A stretch of 64,000 nt of DNA from Paenibacillus silvae (GCF_014639235.1 NZ_BMFU01000002.1:824361-888360), one strand, 5' to 3'. Numbered from the stretch's first letter, positions 26,639-36,064 are shown. Program-made: numbers and translations. The notes: generated by a model from the letters alone, not told the origin.

Positions 26639-26929
26639 TTAATCTCCAAGCTCCTCAAGAGCCATCTCCAATTCGTCAAGCTGTGCTGTCAATGTATTAA
26701 CCACCGTTTGCGCGGCTTCGAGTTTCACTTGAAAAGCCTGTCTTTCTGCGGCCTCTAGCGGCAGTTCACCTTTTTGCAATTTAGTTGCGTACTCGGCCCA
26801 TTGTTGTTTATATTGTTTCAGGCTTTCGTCAGCAGCAGCCTGCTTATCTTTTACTTTTTTAATCTGATGCTCCAAATGCATGATTTCAGACAGACTTGCT
26901 GCGCCGGATAAGCGTTGCGAATACGTCAT
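26639..26929 (-). CDS. Small predicted coiled-coil protein, function unknown
   Basis: 96 residues, rich in Ala, Gln, Lys and Glu, almost entirely predicted helix with heptad-like spacing (MHLEHQIKKVKDKQAAADES, later LTAQLDELEMALEELGD). No family recognised. A clear GGGGGAG site precedes the ATG, so it is a real gene. It sits 32 bases after the oxidase gene and 33 before the acetyltransferase, probably in one transcript. Confidence 0.75.
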   Translation of the reverse strand: MTYSQRLSGAASLSEIMHLEHQIKKVKDKQAAADESLKQYKQQWAEYATKLQKGELPLEAAERQAFQVKLEAAQTVVNTLTAQLDELEMALEELGD

Positions 26930-26961
26930 TGGTGTGACTCCCCCTTTATCGCATCAACTTT

Positions 26962-28089
26962 TCATTCGATTTCCATCGCTTTGCTCACATCATACGCTTC
27001 TATATTTATATCCGGCTCCATTCCGATAGCCAATTTTGCCAGCTGACTGCCGATATATGGACCCATCGTCAAACCGGACGCTCCCAGTCCATTGGCTGTG
27101 ATCAGACCAGGCCGCCCCGGAACATGCCCCAGCACAGGCAGGAAACCTGGTGTAAATGGACGAAAACCGACACGAACCTCATCGAGCGTACTAATTGCCA
27201 GTTCCGGTGCAAGCTCAAGTCCTTTGTTCAGTACCTCCTGCATACCGCCCGCTGTAATTCGAGTATCATATCCATCAACATCGTTTTCGTGTGTTGCGCC
27301 AATGACCATTTTTTGTGCCTCAAACGCCAGCAAATACTGGTCTGAAGGAGGCATGATAACAGGCCAGCCGCCTGTATCTGCTTCACGAGCAGTTCGCAAA
27401 TGCATAATCTGGGCCTTCTGGTAGTGTACTTTAAAATGAATGCCTAAAGGCTTCATCAGCTCATTGCCCCATGCACCGGTGCAGACAACAACCGAATCTG
27501 CTATATAATTTTCCGTATTCACTTTGGCCCCTATTATCCGTTCTGCTTCAGAGACAAGGCGGGCATCTCCTTCGATCAAACGCGCCCCATGCCTTTGAGC
27601 TGAGCGAATCAACGCATCACGCAGTGCTCTCCCATCAACCCGGGCTCCTCCGCTAATGTACACTGAATGATAACCTTCCCCTAGCAAGGGGAAGCGTTCA
27701 CGGGTTTCTGTTTCACCCAGACAAGTGATCGTTCCGATCTCCGGCGCATCCTGCCTTCGGAGCATGGCCCGCTCAGCCATCTTCTGAATCTTGTCGATAT
27801 CGGTATGAATGCTGAGAGCACCTGTCTGTGCATATCCCGTATCCGTCTCACCTTCGAGCTCCAGTCCGGCAATAAGCTCAGGGTAATAACGAGCACCAGC
27901 CTTGGCAAGCTGATACCAATCCTGATTACGCCGCTGGGACAACCATGGGCAGATGATGCCGGCTGCCGCGTCCGTGGCTTGTCCTGCGTCTTTCCGATCT
28001 ATAAGCAGAACCTCCACGCCTGTTTTTGCCAAATGATAAGCTGTGGAGGCCCCTAATATTCCCGCTCCAATCACGATGACTTTCTTCAA
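26962..28089 (-). CDS. FAD-dependent D-amino-acid/glycine oxidase family oxidoreductase (DAO)
   Basis: About 375 residues. The FAD-binding motif VIVIGAGILGASTAYHLA begins at residue 4, followed by LLIDRKDAGQATDAAAGII. The C-terminal FAD block is GFRPFTPGFLPVLGHVPG, with GLGASGLTMGPYIGSQLA at the end. These enzymes oxidise amino acids or similar amines. Start choice: three possible starts lie in a tandem repeat (28093-28159); the TTG at 28089, giving an LKKVIVIGAG N-terminus after AAGAAGGGA, fits the family best. An ATG at 28098 or 28122 is possible. Confidence 0.85.
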   Translation of the reverse strand: MKKVIVIGAGILGASTAYHLAKTGVEVLLIDRKDAGQATDAAAGIICPWLSQRRNQDWYQLAKAGARYYPELIAGLELEGETDTGYAQTGALSIHTDIDKIQKMAERAMLRRQDAPEIGTITCLGETETRERFPLLGEGYHSVYISGGARVDGRALRDALIRSAQRHGARLIEGDARLVSEAERIIGAKVNTENYIADSVVVCTGAWGNELMKPLGIHFKVHYQKAQIMHLRTAREADTGGWPVIMPPSDQYLLAFEAQKMVIGATHENDVDGYDTRITAGGMQEVLNKGLELAPELAISTLDEVRVGFRPFTPGFLPVLGHVPGRPGLITANGLGASGLTMGPYIGSQLAKLAIGMEPDINIEAYDVSKAMEIE

Positions 28090-28092
28090 TAT

Positions 28093-28159
28093 AAGCATTC
28101 CCTTCTTGTTTCGTACAAGCATTCCCTTCTCATTTGTACAAGCAATTCCTTTTCTTGAT
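28093..28159 (-). repeat. Three tandem 23-24 bp repeats carrying RBS/start-like sequence
   Basis: Units at 28093-28116, 28117-28139 and 28140-28159 each read, on the minus strand, AAGGGAATGCTTGTA or close variants. They duplicate the translation start region of the DAO gene. Confidence 0.75.
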
Positions 28160-28374
28160 TAACTCATTCCTTATAGCGTATCTGTTTCACATTCTGTTGG
28201 CAAGACAAACACCGCTAAGCGCAGTTTCAGTTCACAGCAAACCAAGCGTTTTATATATTTAAAATAATTACATTTATGTAATATAATTTTTCTTAGTTCA
28301 TTATAGGCTTCTGTTCTTGCTCTATCCACGCTCTGCGCATAAGACCTTTTAACAAAGAGAGGAATAATTCAACA

Positions 28375-29190
28375 ATGTCGCAACCTAACATGGAGAATCC
28401 GCCGGAATCCGATATGCCCTTAATCATTACAGGACAAAACCGGTTGACCGTTAATGAATTAATAGATTGGAGCCACCGTTCACGGGATTACACCATTGTA
28501 CAGTGCATTGGAGGAACAGGGCGCATCGCAGCAAAGAACCATGAGTTTTCCATTCGAAAAGGAACGACCCTTATCATGTTCCCGGAAGTCAAATATCATT
28601 ATAACAATCCAAGCAGCAAGCTACGATTTGATTGCCTTTCCTTTAATGGCTACATTGTGCCACGATTTCTGCGTTCCTTGCAGATCGGTGAGCTTCGTGC
28701 GTTCAAACTGGACGGAATGCTCGGTATTCTGCTGCGTGAAATCACCCTTGCCCTGAGGTCGAGACATAGGGACCATATCTGGCACGGCTCCGCACTTCTC
28801 TATATGCTTCTGGTCAGGCTGACCATTGACGGTGAACGATACAGCGAGGTTGAACGAAATGAGGCCCGCTTACGACTGGCAGAACTTGTTGCCTTCATCA
28901 AACAGAACTATCAGCAAGACCTGTCCCTCTCCATACTGGCTGAGCAGATGAAGGTGACCGAGCAGCATTTGAACCGGATATTCAAGAAGGAATTTCATAT
29001 GACACCTCTTGAATATCTGGTTCGCTATCGCTTGCTGAAGGCCAAGGAAATGCTCGTACAGCAGAAGGATATCACAGCACATGATATCGCGAGGGCTGTC
29101 GGTTTTAACAGTGCAAGTTATTTCGGTTCGGTATTTAAAAAATATGAAGGAATTTCCCCCATTGAGCTGCGCAAGCAATTTCAAGGATAG
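28375..29190 (+). CDS. AraC-family transcriptional regulator
   Basis: 271 residues. The N-terminal cupin-like part (residues 30-100, GTTLIMFPEVKYHYNNPSS) probably senses a ligand. The C-terminal DNA-binding domain has LSILAEQMKVTEQHLNRIFK and ARAVGFNSASYFGSVFKKYE, then ISPIELRKQF. RBS AGAGAGGA lies somewhat far from the ATG. Divergent from the DAO oxidase and convergent with the DUF1349 gene; target unknown. Confidence 0.9.
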   Translation: MSQPNMENPPESDMPLIITGQNRLTVNELIDWSHRSRDYTIVQCIGGTGRIAAKNHEFSIRKGTTLIMFPEVKYHYNNPSSKLRFDCLSFNGYIVPRFLRSLQIGELRAFKLDGMLGILLREITLALRSRHRDHIWHGSALLYMLLVRLTIDGERYSEVERNEARLRLAELVAFIKQNYQQDLSLSILAEQMKVTEQHLNRIFKKEFHMTPLEYLVRYRLLKAKEMLVQQKDITAHDIARAVGFNSASYFGSVFKKYEGISPIELRKQFQG

Positions 29191-29214
29191 AAAATCTCAG
29201 TAGAAGAGACAAAC

Positions 29215-29808
29215 TCAGAAACGTGCAGTCAAATCCGGCTGGGTCATGCTTACGGATAAAAAGTGGCAAGTGCAGCCCTTGCCGGTCGGTGACTGAGCAA
29301 CGACTCCAGCTCGAAGCTCTCCATCCATCGGCATGCCAAAGTAACGAATTAACTTCCATTCTTCCCCATCGGGAGAGTAAAAGAAGGACAGACATCCCTC
29401 CACTTTTCGCATACGCAGGTAAGGATCTGACACCGGAACCTCTATCGAGTTGCAATCATCCGACGACCCATCTCGTGTAACAACGGAAACGATCGTTGGT
29501 GCTTTACCGTCATATTCAAAACACAGTTTGCACCAGTTGCGTTCATCGACCATAACCATCAGGCAGCCGGAATCATATTGATGTTTCATATCCACTGTCA
29601 GCTGCGCGGTCATCTCAAAATCACCCGATACAGGCATCGACAGAAACGGCGCAGTCGCTCTTATATGCTTGCCCGCCGGGTCCTGAAAGAAATCGGAGTC
29701 TGCTTGTGCTTCCACGATCAGTCCACCTTGATCTGTATAGGACCAGTTGAGCGGCTCATTGATCCAGGTCATCTGCCCTCTTGCTTCACTTGCCATTACA
29801 TTCATCAT
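29215..29808 (-). CDS. DUF1349 domain-containing protein
   Basis: 197 residues, a whole-length DUF1349 (concanavalin-like beta-sandwich). Family marks are WINEPLNWSYTDQGGLIVEA, the FFQDPAGKHI segment, MTAQLTVDMKHQYDSGCLMV and SFFYSPDGEEWKLIRYFGMP. RBS GGGAGG before ATGATG. No signal peptide, so cytosolic. Relatives often sit next to sugar metabolism genes and may bind carbohydrate; function is not established. Confidence 0.88.
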   Translation of the reverse strand: MMNVMASEARGQMTWINEPLNWSYTDQGGLIVEAQADSDFFQDPAGKHIRATAPFLSMPVSGDFEMTAQLTVDMKHQYDSGCLMVMVDERNWCKLCFEYDGKAPTIVSVVTRDGSSDDCNSIEVPVSDPYLRMRKVEGCLSFFYSPDGEEWKLIRYFGMPMDGELRAGVVAQSPTGKGCTCHFLSVSMTQPDLTARF

Positions 29809-29889
29809 TCAAACCTCCCAAAAATATGTGTGATTTACTGTATTTTATCCGTATTATACATTCGGTTTTTATACAGAAAAGCCCTTCTT

Positions 29890-31134
29890 CTACATATTTT
29901 TGTAAGGCCCGATCACTTGGGAACGCTGCTGCGGGTCAGGTAAAAACAGCATAATGATCATCAATACGAGATACAGTCCCAGAATAACACTGAACAGCCA
30001 GAATGGATTGTAATGGTACAGCAGCCCCGTCAGATACCCGGAAGGAATCGCGGTTAACGTCATCACCGTCTGTACAGCCGAAAACATGTCGGCCTTCTCA
30101 TGCGTGCCCAGTCTGTTCATCAGCAGCGAATCGCGATACGTTTGCAAAATAAAGTTGCCCGCTGCAAGCACAATGAGTGTGAGAAACAGCATCGCTATAT
30201 TACCGGAGGGTATCAGCAGAAATAAAACGGCACCCACAGAGCTGAGCACAATGGAAAAGCTGACATACTTCTCTTCCGATCTCCGCTTCAGACGTGGAAT
30301 AATAACCAGATACAATAACATCACAGTGATTGCTGTTACTACGGGAATGAAGGAAATGACACGATCATCAAAGCTCAGCTGCTCCTTGAAATAAATCACC
30401 TGAAAAAAATTCAACTGCAGAACGAGATTGGACAGCACTGTAATTAAAATGATAGGCAGCAATCTGCGCTTGTAGAACGACCGACCGAACAGACGCAGAC
30501 TGGCGACAAGGCTTCGAAATACGCGGGTGTTGTTATGCAGCCCCATCAGTTCCTTACCAACCTGGGTTTCTTCCGTGTAGCGGTTACGAATGAGAAACAT
30601 AGCCGTCATTAACAGACCGCCTGCAAAATAAATGCTCGCCAGCGTCGGTACAATACCAAAGTCTGCAATAACAACACCAGCAATCGGCGTTAGCACCCCT
30701 GCACCCGTAATCATCATATTCAAAATGGCGAACACCTTGGATCGTTTATGCTCCTCCACATCCTCGATGATCAGACAATTGAAAGACACGGTGACAAATT
30801 TCGAGGTTGCATTCAGCAGATATGCAATCAGAAACAGCCAGAAATTTTGTGAAAACGCCCAGATGAACATAGGTACACTCCAGGCGAGCAGGTCAAAGAT
30901 CAGTGTCGTTCGTTTACGCCCCAGTTTGTTGGTCACAGCCCCTGCGAACAGCTGAAAAATGAAGGCAAAATAAAGATTCACCGAATTGATAATGCCAATC
31001 TCAATGTCGGACAAACCGGCCTCTTTCATATACAATGGTGCGTAGAACAGGACAATCGTTCCCGGAATAGCCCATACTGGCTCAAGTAAAATGGAATACC
31101 GCGGATTTCTCGGCAAATCCTGAAGCAGCTTCAC
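29890..31134 (-). CDS. MFS transporter (exporter-like), end of GT2-aminotransferase-dehydrogenase cluster
   Basis: About 414 residues with twelve hydrophobic segments. The loop 2-3 motif is seen as GAVTNKLGRKRTTLIF and the two halves are joined by a charged cytoplasmic loop (RNRYTEETQVGKELMG). The GTG at 31134 with AGAAGGGA is preferred to an ATG at 31227 whose extra 31 residues are hydrophilic and lack a ribosome site. It is the last gene after glycosyltransferase, aminotransferase and dehydrogenase and may export their product. Confidence 0.85.
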   Translation of the reverse strand: MKLLQDLPRNPRYSILLEPVWAIPGTIVLFYAPLYMKEAGLSDIEIGIINSVNLYFAFIFQLFAGAVTNKLGRKRTTLIFDLLAWSVPMFIWAFSQNFWLFLIAYLLNATSKFVTVSFNCLIIEDVEEHKRSKVFAILNMMITGAGVLTPIAGVVIADFGIVPTLASIYFAGGLLMTAMFLIRNRYTEETQVGKELMGLHNNTRVFRSLVASLRLFGRSFYKRRLLPIILITVLSNLVLQLNFFQVIYFKEQLSFDDRVISFIPVVTAITVMLLYLVIIPRLKRRSEEKYVSFSIVLSSVGAVLFLLIPSGNIAMLFLTLIVLAAGNFILQTYRDSLLMNRLGTHEKADMFSAVQTVMTLTAIPSGYLTGLLYHYNPFWLFSVILGLYLVLMIIMLFLPDPQQRSQVIGPYKNM

Positions 31135-31266
31135 TCCATATCCCTTCTTTCTCTCTGCGAATCTCCCCGCCGTGACCAGTAGTTGTACATGTCCATTACC
31201 AAATCCCTGAACAAAAATGTCATACACTCACTGTTCACAGCGGAGAACCCGCAAATATCTACAAGC

Positions 31267-32298
31267 TTACAGAATGAGAGCTGTTTTCACCGAGTTCATC
31301 GGCAGCTTTTCACCACTGCGCAGGTCATACCCCATCGTTCCATTAAATGCCTGCTCATAATCAGTCAAGTACTCTTTAGCGGTTACCATTTGCTCCAGTT
31401 CTGGAATGCTCTGTGCAAACTTCAAGGCTGTACTGATCATGGAGTGTACAGCTACCGCACCAATGATGCTAAGTCCGTCGTTAATAACCTGAGTGGATTT
31501 GAATGTCACTTCATAGCTGTCGTCATACCCCATCGGAATAATACGGCCGCCTTTAGCGATGAGCTCCAATCCGACATGAAGCTGGTTGCCGACCGCATCC
31601 ACGATGATGTCGAATTTTTTATTGTTATTGATCTCATATACTTTCTCAAGGGTAAGTTCCTCCGGGAAATAAGCATAATCTGCAACGCCTTCAGCAAATT
31701 GTTTGCGATAAGGATCGATTTCCGTACCCACGGTGAGTCTTGCCAATCTTTTGCTCACCAGCTGACACAGCGAGCCAATCGCCCCTGAACCAAGCACAAG
31801 CACAGAATCGCTGGGCTTAACGCCTGCTTTCATAAACGTTTGCAGTACGCAGCCGAGAGGTTCAATCATCATTGCCGTTTCCCAGCTCATGGAATCGGGG
31901 ATCGGATAGATATATTTTTCATCTCCAACAAAGTATTCTGCAAACGTTCCGTGTGTGGTCATGCCCACCTGGTAATCGTCGAAATTCTCGCAATAGATGA
32001 ATAAACCTTCCCTGCAATATGAGCAGTGACCGCAGGATTGCGTGGGGTCAACGAGAACCCGGTCGCCGACGCGAATGCCATGTACATCTTCTCCAACCTC
32101 GACAACAGTCCCGACGCCTTCATGACCGATGACCGTGCCTTTATTAGCAGCCACTTTACCTTTGACAATATTCAGATCCGTGCCACAGATGCCTGATCCG
32201 TAGATTTTCACTTTGACTTGATTGGGGTTCTGAATGTTAGGCTCCTCAATGTCTTGCAATTCGACCTGTTTCAAATCCTGATATACAAGTGCTTTCAT
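31267..32298 (-). CDS. Zinc-dependent alcohol/polyol dehydrogenase (MDR family)
   Basis: 343 residues. Catalytic zinc ligands C38, H59 and E60 (GSGICGTD, IGHEGVGTVVEVG) and structural zinc ligands C89, C92, C95 and C103 are all present. The NAD-binding motif is VLVLGSGAIGSLCQLV. Closest in style to sorbitol and threonine dehydrogenases, so it likely oxidises a secondary alcohol of a sugar, polyol or amino alcohol. RBS AGGAGG. It follows the class III aminotransferase by 44 bases. Confidence 0.88.
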   Translation of the reverse strand: MKALVYQDLKQVELQDIEEPNIQNPNQVKVKIYGSGICGTDLNIVKGKVAANKGTVIGHEGVGTVVEVGEDVHGIRVGDRVLVDPTQSCGHCSYCREGLFIYCENFDDYQVGMTTHGTFAEYFVGDEKYIYPIPDSMSWETAMMIEPLGCVLQTFMKAGVKPSDSVLVLGSGAIGSLCQLVSKRLARLTVGTEIDPYRKQFAEGVADYAYFPEELTLEKVYEINNNKKFDIIVDAVGNQLHVGLELIAKGGRIIPMGYDDSYEVTFKSTQVINDGLSIIGAVAVHSMISTALKFAQSIPELEQMVTAKEYLTDYEQAFNGTMGYDLRSGEKLPMNSVKTALIL

Positions 32299-32342
32299 AG
32301 GTTATCCTCCTGATCATATAAATGAATAAACGTGCTTCTTAG

Positions 32343-33629
32343 TCATACATTGGTATGTTTCAAATGCTCCTGCTTCTGCTTTTCTTTCCAGTCTGACAAT
32401 ATTTGAAGCAATGCTTCCTCCACCCAGATCAATTCCTCCCGTGTATGCGTATCAGAAAAAATAAAATAACCTTTCGTAAAAATGCCGTAATAGGCCATTT
32501 TCTTCACCATGAATTCACGGAACGGGTCAGTTTGAAAGTTTTGCTCGTCTATTGACTGAATATAGAAGCTCGCATAGGTTCCCTTCAGAGCTAACTCATC
32601 AGTAAGCCCCAGCAGTATCAGCTCAGACTCCAATCGCTTCATGATTCGGGTAGCCGGTTCGCGCCAGGTTGGCCACACTTTGGTATTTTTCATCAGCCTT
32701 TCGCAGGCAATGGCCGCTGCCAGAGCTATCGTTTCACTGGAATGCGCATTGCTGAATCGAACCTGGCCTGCAAGGGACATCATGTGCTCAGGTCCCAATA
32801 CAGCTGCAAGCGGAAGTCCATTGGCCATGCCTTTGGATATGCAAAGCAAGTCCGGCCAGATACCATATTCGCCGGCAGTCGCCTGCTTGCCCATACGTAT
32901 ACCCGAAGTAACCTCGTCAAAAATAATAATGATGTCCTTGGAGGAACATAACGTTACCACGTCAGCCAGCTCTTCCTGCCTCCACTCATTCGGACACAAA
33001 ACGATACAGGCCACATCCTCTTGAGATGAAATTTGTTCCTTGATCTGTTCATAAGCAGGCTTCTTGATCCAGATTGTGGAGCGCTCAATATCCTTCGGAA
33101 TGCCGCGTTCCTTCGTCTGGCTGCCGTAATAACCGTACGCTGACCAGTCATGCCATCCATGATAAGCCGTTGCAATCACCTTGCTTTTGCCACTCGCTGC
33201 ACGGGCGATACGGACCGCCCCACTTACTGCATCTGCTCCGCTTTTGGTGAAACGCAGCGATGCATACCGCCCCTCAAACCGCTCCAGGATCAACTCCGCA
33301 CATTCCATTTCAATATCTGCAGGAATGGAGAAGCTTGTCCCCTTCTTCAGCTGGTGAATAACGGTGAGCTGGATTTCACGTCTCGCATGACCCCAAGGAG
33401 CTGTTCCCATGGCCATCTCACAATCCAGCCATTCATTACCGTCAATATCTGTAAAGCGGGAATGGTAGGCCTCTGCACAGCAGACGGGTGTATGGCCTGG
33501 AAATAGTCGTTCCGGGGCTTTGGCTAATGTACTGCAGCCGCTCGGTATAACCTTTTCGACCTGTTCCAGCCACTCCAGATTCCGCGTGAATCTCGTGGCA
33601 CGGTCCAGCGTACTCATTTTATTATTCAC
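32343..33629 (-). CDS. Class III aminotransferase, glutamate-1-semialdehyde aminomutase-like
   Basis: 428 residues. PLP site: D238 in IIIIFDEVTSGIR and the Schiff-base lysine K266 in CISKGMANGLPLAAVLG. Also YHGWHDWSAYGYYGS, a pattern shared with GSA aminomutases. The substrate-binding N-terminus (FPGHTPVCCAEAYHSRFTDI) differs from HemL and the context is not haem synthesis, so an amino-sugar or amino-polyol transaminase is more likely. Start GTG at 33629 with GGGAGGTG. Second gene of the cluster, 48 bases after the glycosyltransferase. Confidence 0.85.
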   Translation of the reverse strand: MNNKMSTLDRATRFTRNLEWLEQVEKVIPSGCSTLAKAPERLFPGHTPVCCAEAYHSRFTDIDGNEWLDCEMAMGTAPWGHARREIQLTVIHQLKKGTSFSIPADIEMECAELILERFEGRYASLRFTKSGADAVSGAVRIARAASGKSKVIATAYHGWHDWSAYGYYGSQTKERGIPKDIERSTIWIKKPAYEQIKEQISSQEDVACIVLCPNEWRQEELADVVTLCSSKDIIIIFDEVTSGIRMGKQATAGEYGIWPDLLCISKGMANGLPLAAVLGPEHMMSLAGQVRFSNAHSSETIALAAAIACERLMKNTKVWPTWREPATRIMKRLESELILLGLTDELALKGTYASFYIQSIDEQNFQTDPFREFMVKKMAYYGIFTKGYFIFSDTHTREELIWVEEALLQILSDWKEKQKQEHLKHTNV

Positions 33630-33677
33630 TTTGAAGCACCTCCCATATCGCGAGTTTGGTCAACTGCAAATAGTGTC

Positions 33678-34832
33678 TTATCGAACTTTGGAACCAGGCC
33701 AGCAGCCATCGTAGATCCGATCCATCGTGATCACGTTACCATACAGATCAATAATTAAATCCTTGGCCCGATGAGCATGTCTCATCTCCATCCAGTAACG
33801 GTTCTCCAGCAAACGGGCGAAATTGTCCACCAGGAACAGCAGCCGATTTTCGCTATGAATCAATTCCTTGCCTAACACTTGCGGCAGCCAAATGGCTCCG
33901 TTCGAGTTGAATCGGTTGGAGTAGTCCCGTATCTCGGCAATGGGTGCAATCTGAGCCTCTTCAAGCTGGGTCCAGAAGGTATCTGCATCACTGCGCACCT
34001 CTGCAAGGTCTATGCCAACCATGGGAAGATGCGCATAATCGCGCTGTTTATCGAGCTGCACCTTCAGATGGCTGAACATAAAGGGCCATACATCAGCCTC
34101 AATGTGGCTTCCCCACTTTTTCCAGAATCGTGCCAGATTGTTTTTGCGGTTAAAATTGCGATGAATGCCGCTGCTGCGTTCCCAGTGATATGCCTGAATT
34201 TTAGGATTGATGACGGTATCATACCCTGCTTCTCTGGCCCGCATCTGATAATCAAAATCTTCGTACCCGTTAAAAAACTTCTCATCAAGGTTGCCAATCG
34301 TCTCATACACTTCTCGTTTCATGCCAAACATGGCAAACACTACGAGCTGCACAGAGAAGGTCTCTTTTGGGATATCTTCAGGAGATGCATTAAGGAACAA
34401 GTGTCGTCCGATCGTATCCGCAAAAGCAATTCCACAATGCTGCACGCCCCCGGTCTGTGGATATAACAGAACCCCTCCAATCATGCCGATGGTCACATCC
34501 GTGTCCAGCGTTTCTTTCATCATCGATTGCCAATCGGGCTGCAGAATGGTGTCGGAATCCAGGAAAAATATATACTCTCCCTCAGCAAGACTCAACGCGC
34601 TGTTAATAGATACGGCACAGCCAAGTGGAAAATCATGTTGAAGAATCTCGATCGTTACTCCCTCTCTGACCTCCTGTTTGAGCTTGTCCAGATGCTGAAA
34701 GACAGCCGAACCGGAACCGTCATTGATGAAGATAATCTGAGTTGACGGACATACAGTCCGAAGCAGTGAATCGGTGAACAGGTTCAAAATGTTATAGTCC
34801 TGATTAACGGGTACAATAATCGTATAAAGCAT
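33678..34832 (-). CDS. Family 2 glycosyltransferase
   Basis: 384 residues. The GT-A nucleotide-sugar fold starts at once: MLYTIIVPVNQDYNIL, then IIFINDGSGS, FFLDSDTILQPDWQSMM (DxD), and the acceptor-site NGYEDFDYQMRAREAGYD (ED motif). About 130 extra C-terminal residues have no recognised domain. The ATG at 34832 follows GGAGGGATT. First gene of the cluster with aminotransferase, dehydrogenase and MFS exporter. Sugar donor and acceptor unknown. Confidence 0.88.
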   Translation of the reverse strand: MLYTIIVPVNQDYNILNLFTDSLLRTVCPSTQIIFINDGSGSAVFQHLDKLKQEVREGVTIEILQHDFPLGCAVSINSALSLAEGEYIFFLDSDTILQPDWQSMMKETLDTDVTIGMIGGVLLYPQTGGVQHCGIAFADTIGRHLFLNASPEDIPKETFSVQLVVFAMFGMKREVYETIGNLDEKFFNGYEDFDYQMRAREAGYDTVINPKIQAYHWERSSGIHRNFNRKNNLARFWKKWGSHIEADVWPFMFSHLKVQLDKQRDYAHLPMVGIDLAEVRSDADTFWTQLEEAQIAPIAEIRDYSNRFNSNGAIWLPQVLGKELIHSENRLLFLVDNFARLLENRYWMEMRHAHRAKDLIIDLYGNVITMDRIYDGCWPGSKVR

Positions 34833-35069
34833 GTAATCCCTCCAGATTATGTTGGTGTAAGTACAACAAAATAACAATGGAACCTGAACAAGTGCTGCGA
34901 TATAGTGATCTTCCTGCTATCGACCTCCCTCGCTCTTTTTTGTATTATTTTGGATTAATTATGAATACAATAGAAATTTATATCTTTTTTTAGCAAATTA
35001 AAATCTCAAATTCTGAACACTGTTAATATCTGAATCCGGTCAATTAAATATCTGAATTTTGGTTAATGC

Positions 35070-35130
35070 AAAAAAGCACCTCTGATGCCTTCTCCCGCAT
35101 ACCCGAACGGAAGATACATCAAAAAGTGCT
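35070..35130 (-). terminator. Terminator of LysR gene
   Basis: A broken long stem: AGCAC/GTGCT outermost, TGATG/CATCA and CTTC/GAAG inside. On the minus strand it ends TGCTTTTTTGC. It is about 26 bases past the LysR stop. The rest of the interval 34833-35155 holds GT2 upstream sequence with two AATATCTGAAT repeats (35025, 35047). Confidence 0.65.
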
Positions 35131-35155
35131 CTATGAAATAACGTATGTTCGCTTC

Positions 35156-36064
35156 TTAATTCCCCGCTCTCGCGGTCAACCATTCCGATTCTTTCGCTCC
35201 CAGGTTCGTAATGAATTGATGTAATGCATGAGAGATCCATTTACGCGTATGAATGACAAGCTGAATCTCCAGTGTAAATTCGGTATGCTCCAAAGGCAGA
35301 ACGGTTAATTCCTGTCTGCGAATTTCGTCCCGTGCAATCATCTGCGGCAGCAGAGAAATGCCTGAGCCCGCCATAATACTGCGTTTGATCGCCTCAGGGC
35401 TTCCAAGCTCAAGACCCACTTTGTATGCAATTCCATTCGTTCTCAGCACCTTCTCCAGCAACTGTCTGTAATTGCATGAATCCTCGGGCATGATCCACTC
35501 CTCATCAGCCAGATCACTCAATACTACCTTGGACTTAGCCGCAAGCGGATGGTCCGAGTTAACGATAAGCACCAGTGGTTCCTCCCGAATGGTGATCCAT
35601 TGCAAGCCCGTTTCCGGTGAAGCGTTCGCCAGAATCAGACCTACGTCTGCTTCTCCTTCTCTTACTTTTTGCAAAATGAGGTCTTCGCGATCCGTCTGCA
35701 GCCGGATTCCCAGCTCGGGATATTGTTTGCGTGTCGTCTGGATCGGCACCGGCAGAAAATAGGAAGCAAGTGAATCCATCGTAGCAATGGTTAGTGATCC
35801 GCCCCCTTGCTTGGTCAGCTTTTCCTGTGAATGTTCATATATTTCGAGCAGCTGCCCGGACAGCTTGAATAACTCTTCTCCAGCGGAGGTCAGTCTGATT
35901 TTATTGTTATTATAACGTTCAAACAATTTGACCTGATAAATTTTCTCCAGCTTCTGAATCTGGGTTGTGACACTTGATTGTGCATACCCCAGCTCTTCTG
36001 CTGCTTTGGTAAAGCTTTGGCGTAATGCCACCTCACGAAAGGTTTGAAAATAATTCAAATCCAT
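35156..36064 (-). CDS. LysR-family transcriptional regulator
   Basis: 302 residues. The N-terminal helix-turn-helix covers residues 1-60 (MDLNYFQTFREVALRQSFTK, then AAEELGYAQSSVTTQIQKLE). A periplasmic-binding-like effector domain follows (SLTIATMDSLASYFLPV, later AGSGISLLPQMIARDEI). Divergent from the DapA-family gene with 124 bases between starts, the usual layout for a LysR regulator and its target. Effector probably a product or substrate of that aldolase-type enzyme. Confidence 0.93.
   Translation of the reverse strand: MDLNYFQTFREVALRQSFTKAAEELGYAQSSVTTQIQKLEKIYQVKLFERYNNNKIRLTSAGEELFKLSGQLLEIYEHSQEKLTKQGGGSLTIATMDSLASYFLPVPIQTTRKQYPELGIRLQTDREDLILQKVREGEADVGLILANASPETGLQWITIREEPLVLIVNSDHPLAAKSKVVLSDLADEEWIMPEDSCNYRQLLEKVLRTNGIAYKVGLELGSPEAIKRSIMAGSGISLLPQMIARDEIRRQELTVLPLEHTEFTLEIQLVIHTRKWISHALHQFITNLGAKESEWLTARAGN

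Noticed and set aside
31183..31788. 201-residue plus-strand frame
   Set aside because: Overlaps the dehydrogenase and the upstream part of the MFS gene on the opposite strand; no recognisable domain or ribosome site.
32343..33629. Annotation of the class III aminotransferase as hemL
   Set aside because: The PLP core resembles GSA aminomutase, but the N-terminal substrate region and the glycosyltransferase/dehydrogenase context do not fit haem synthesis.
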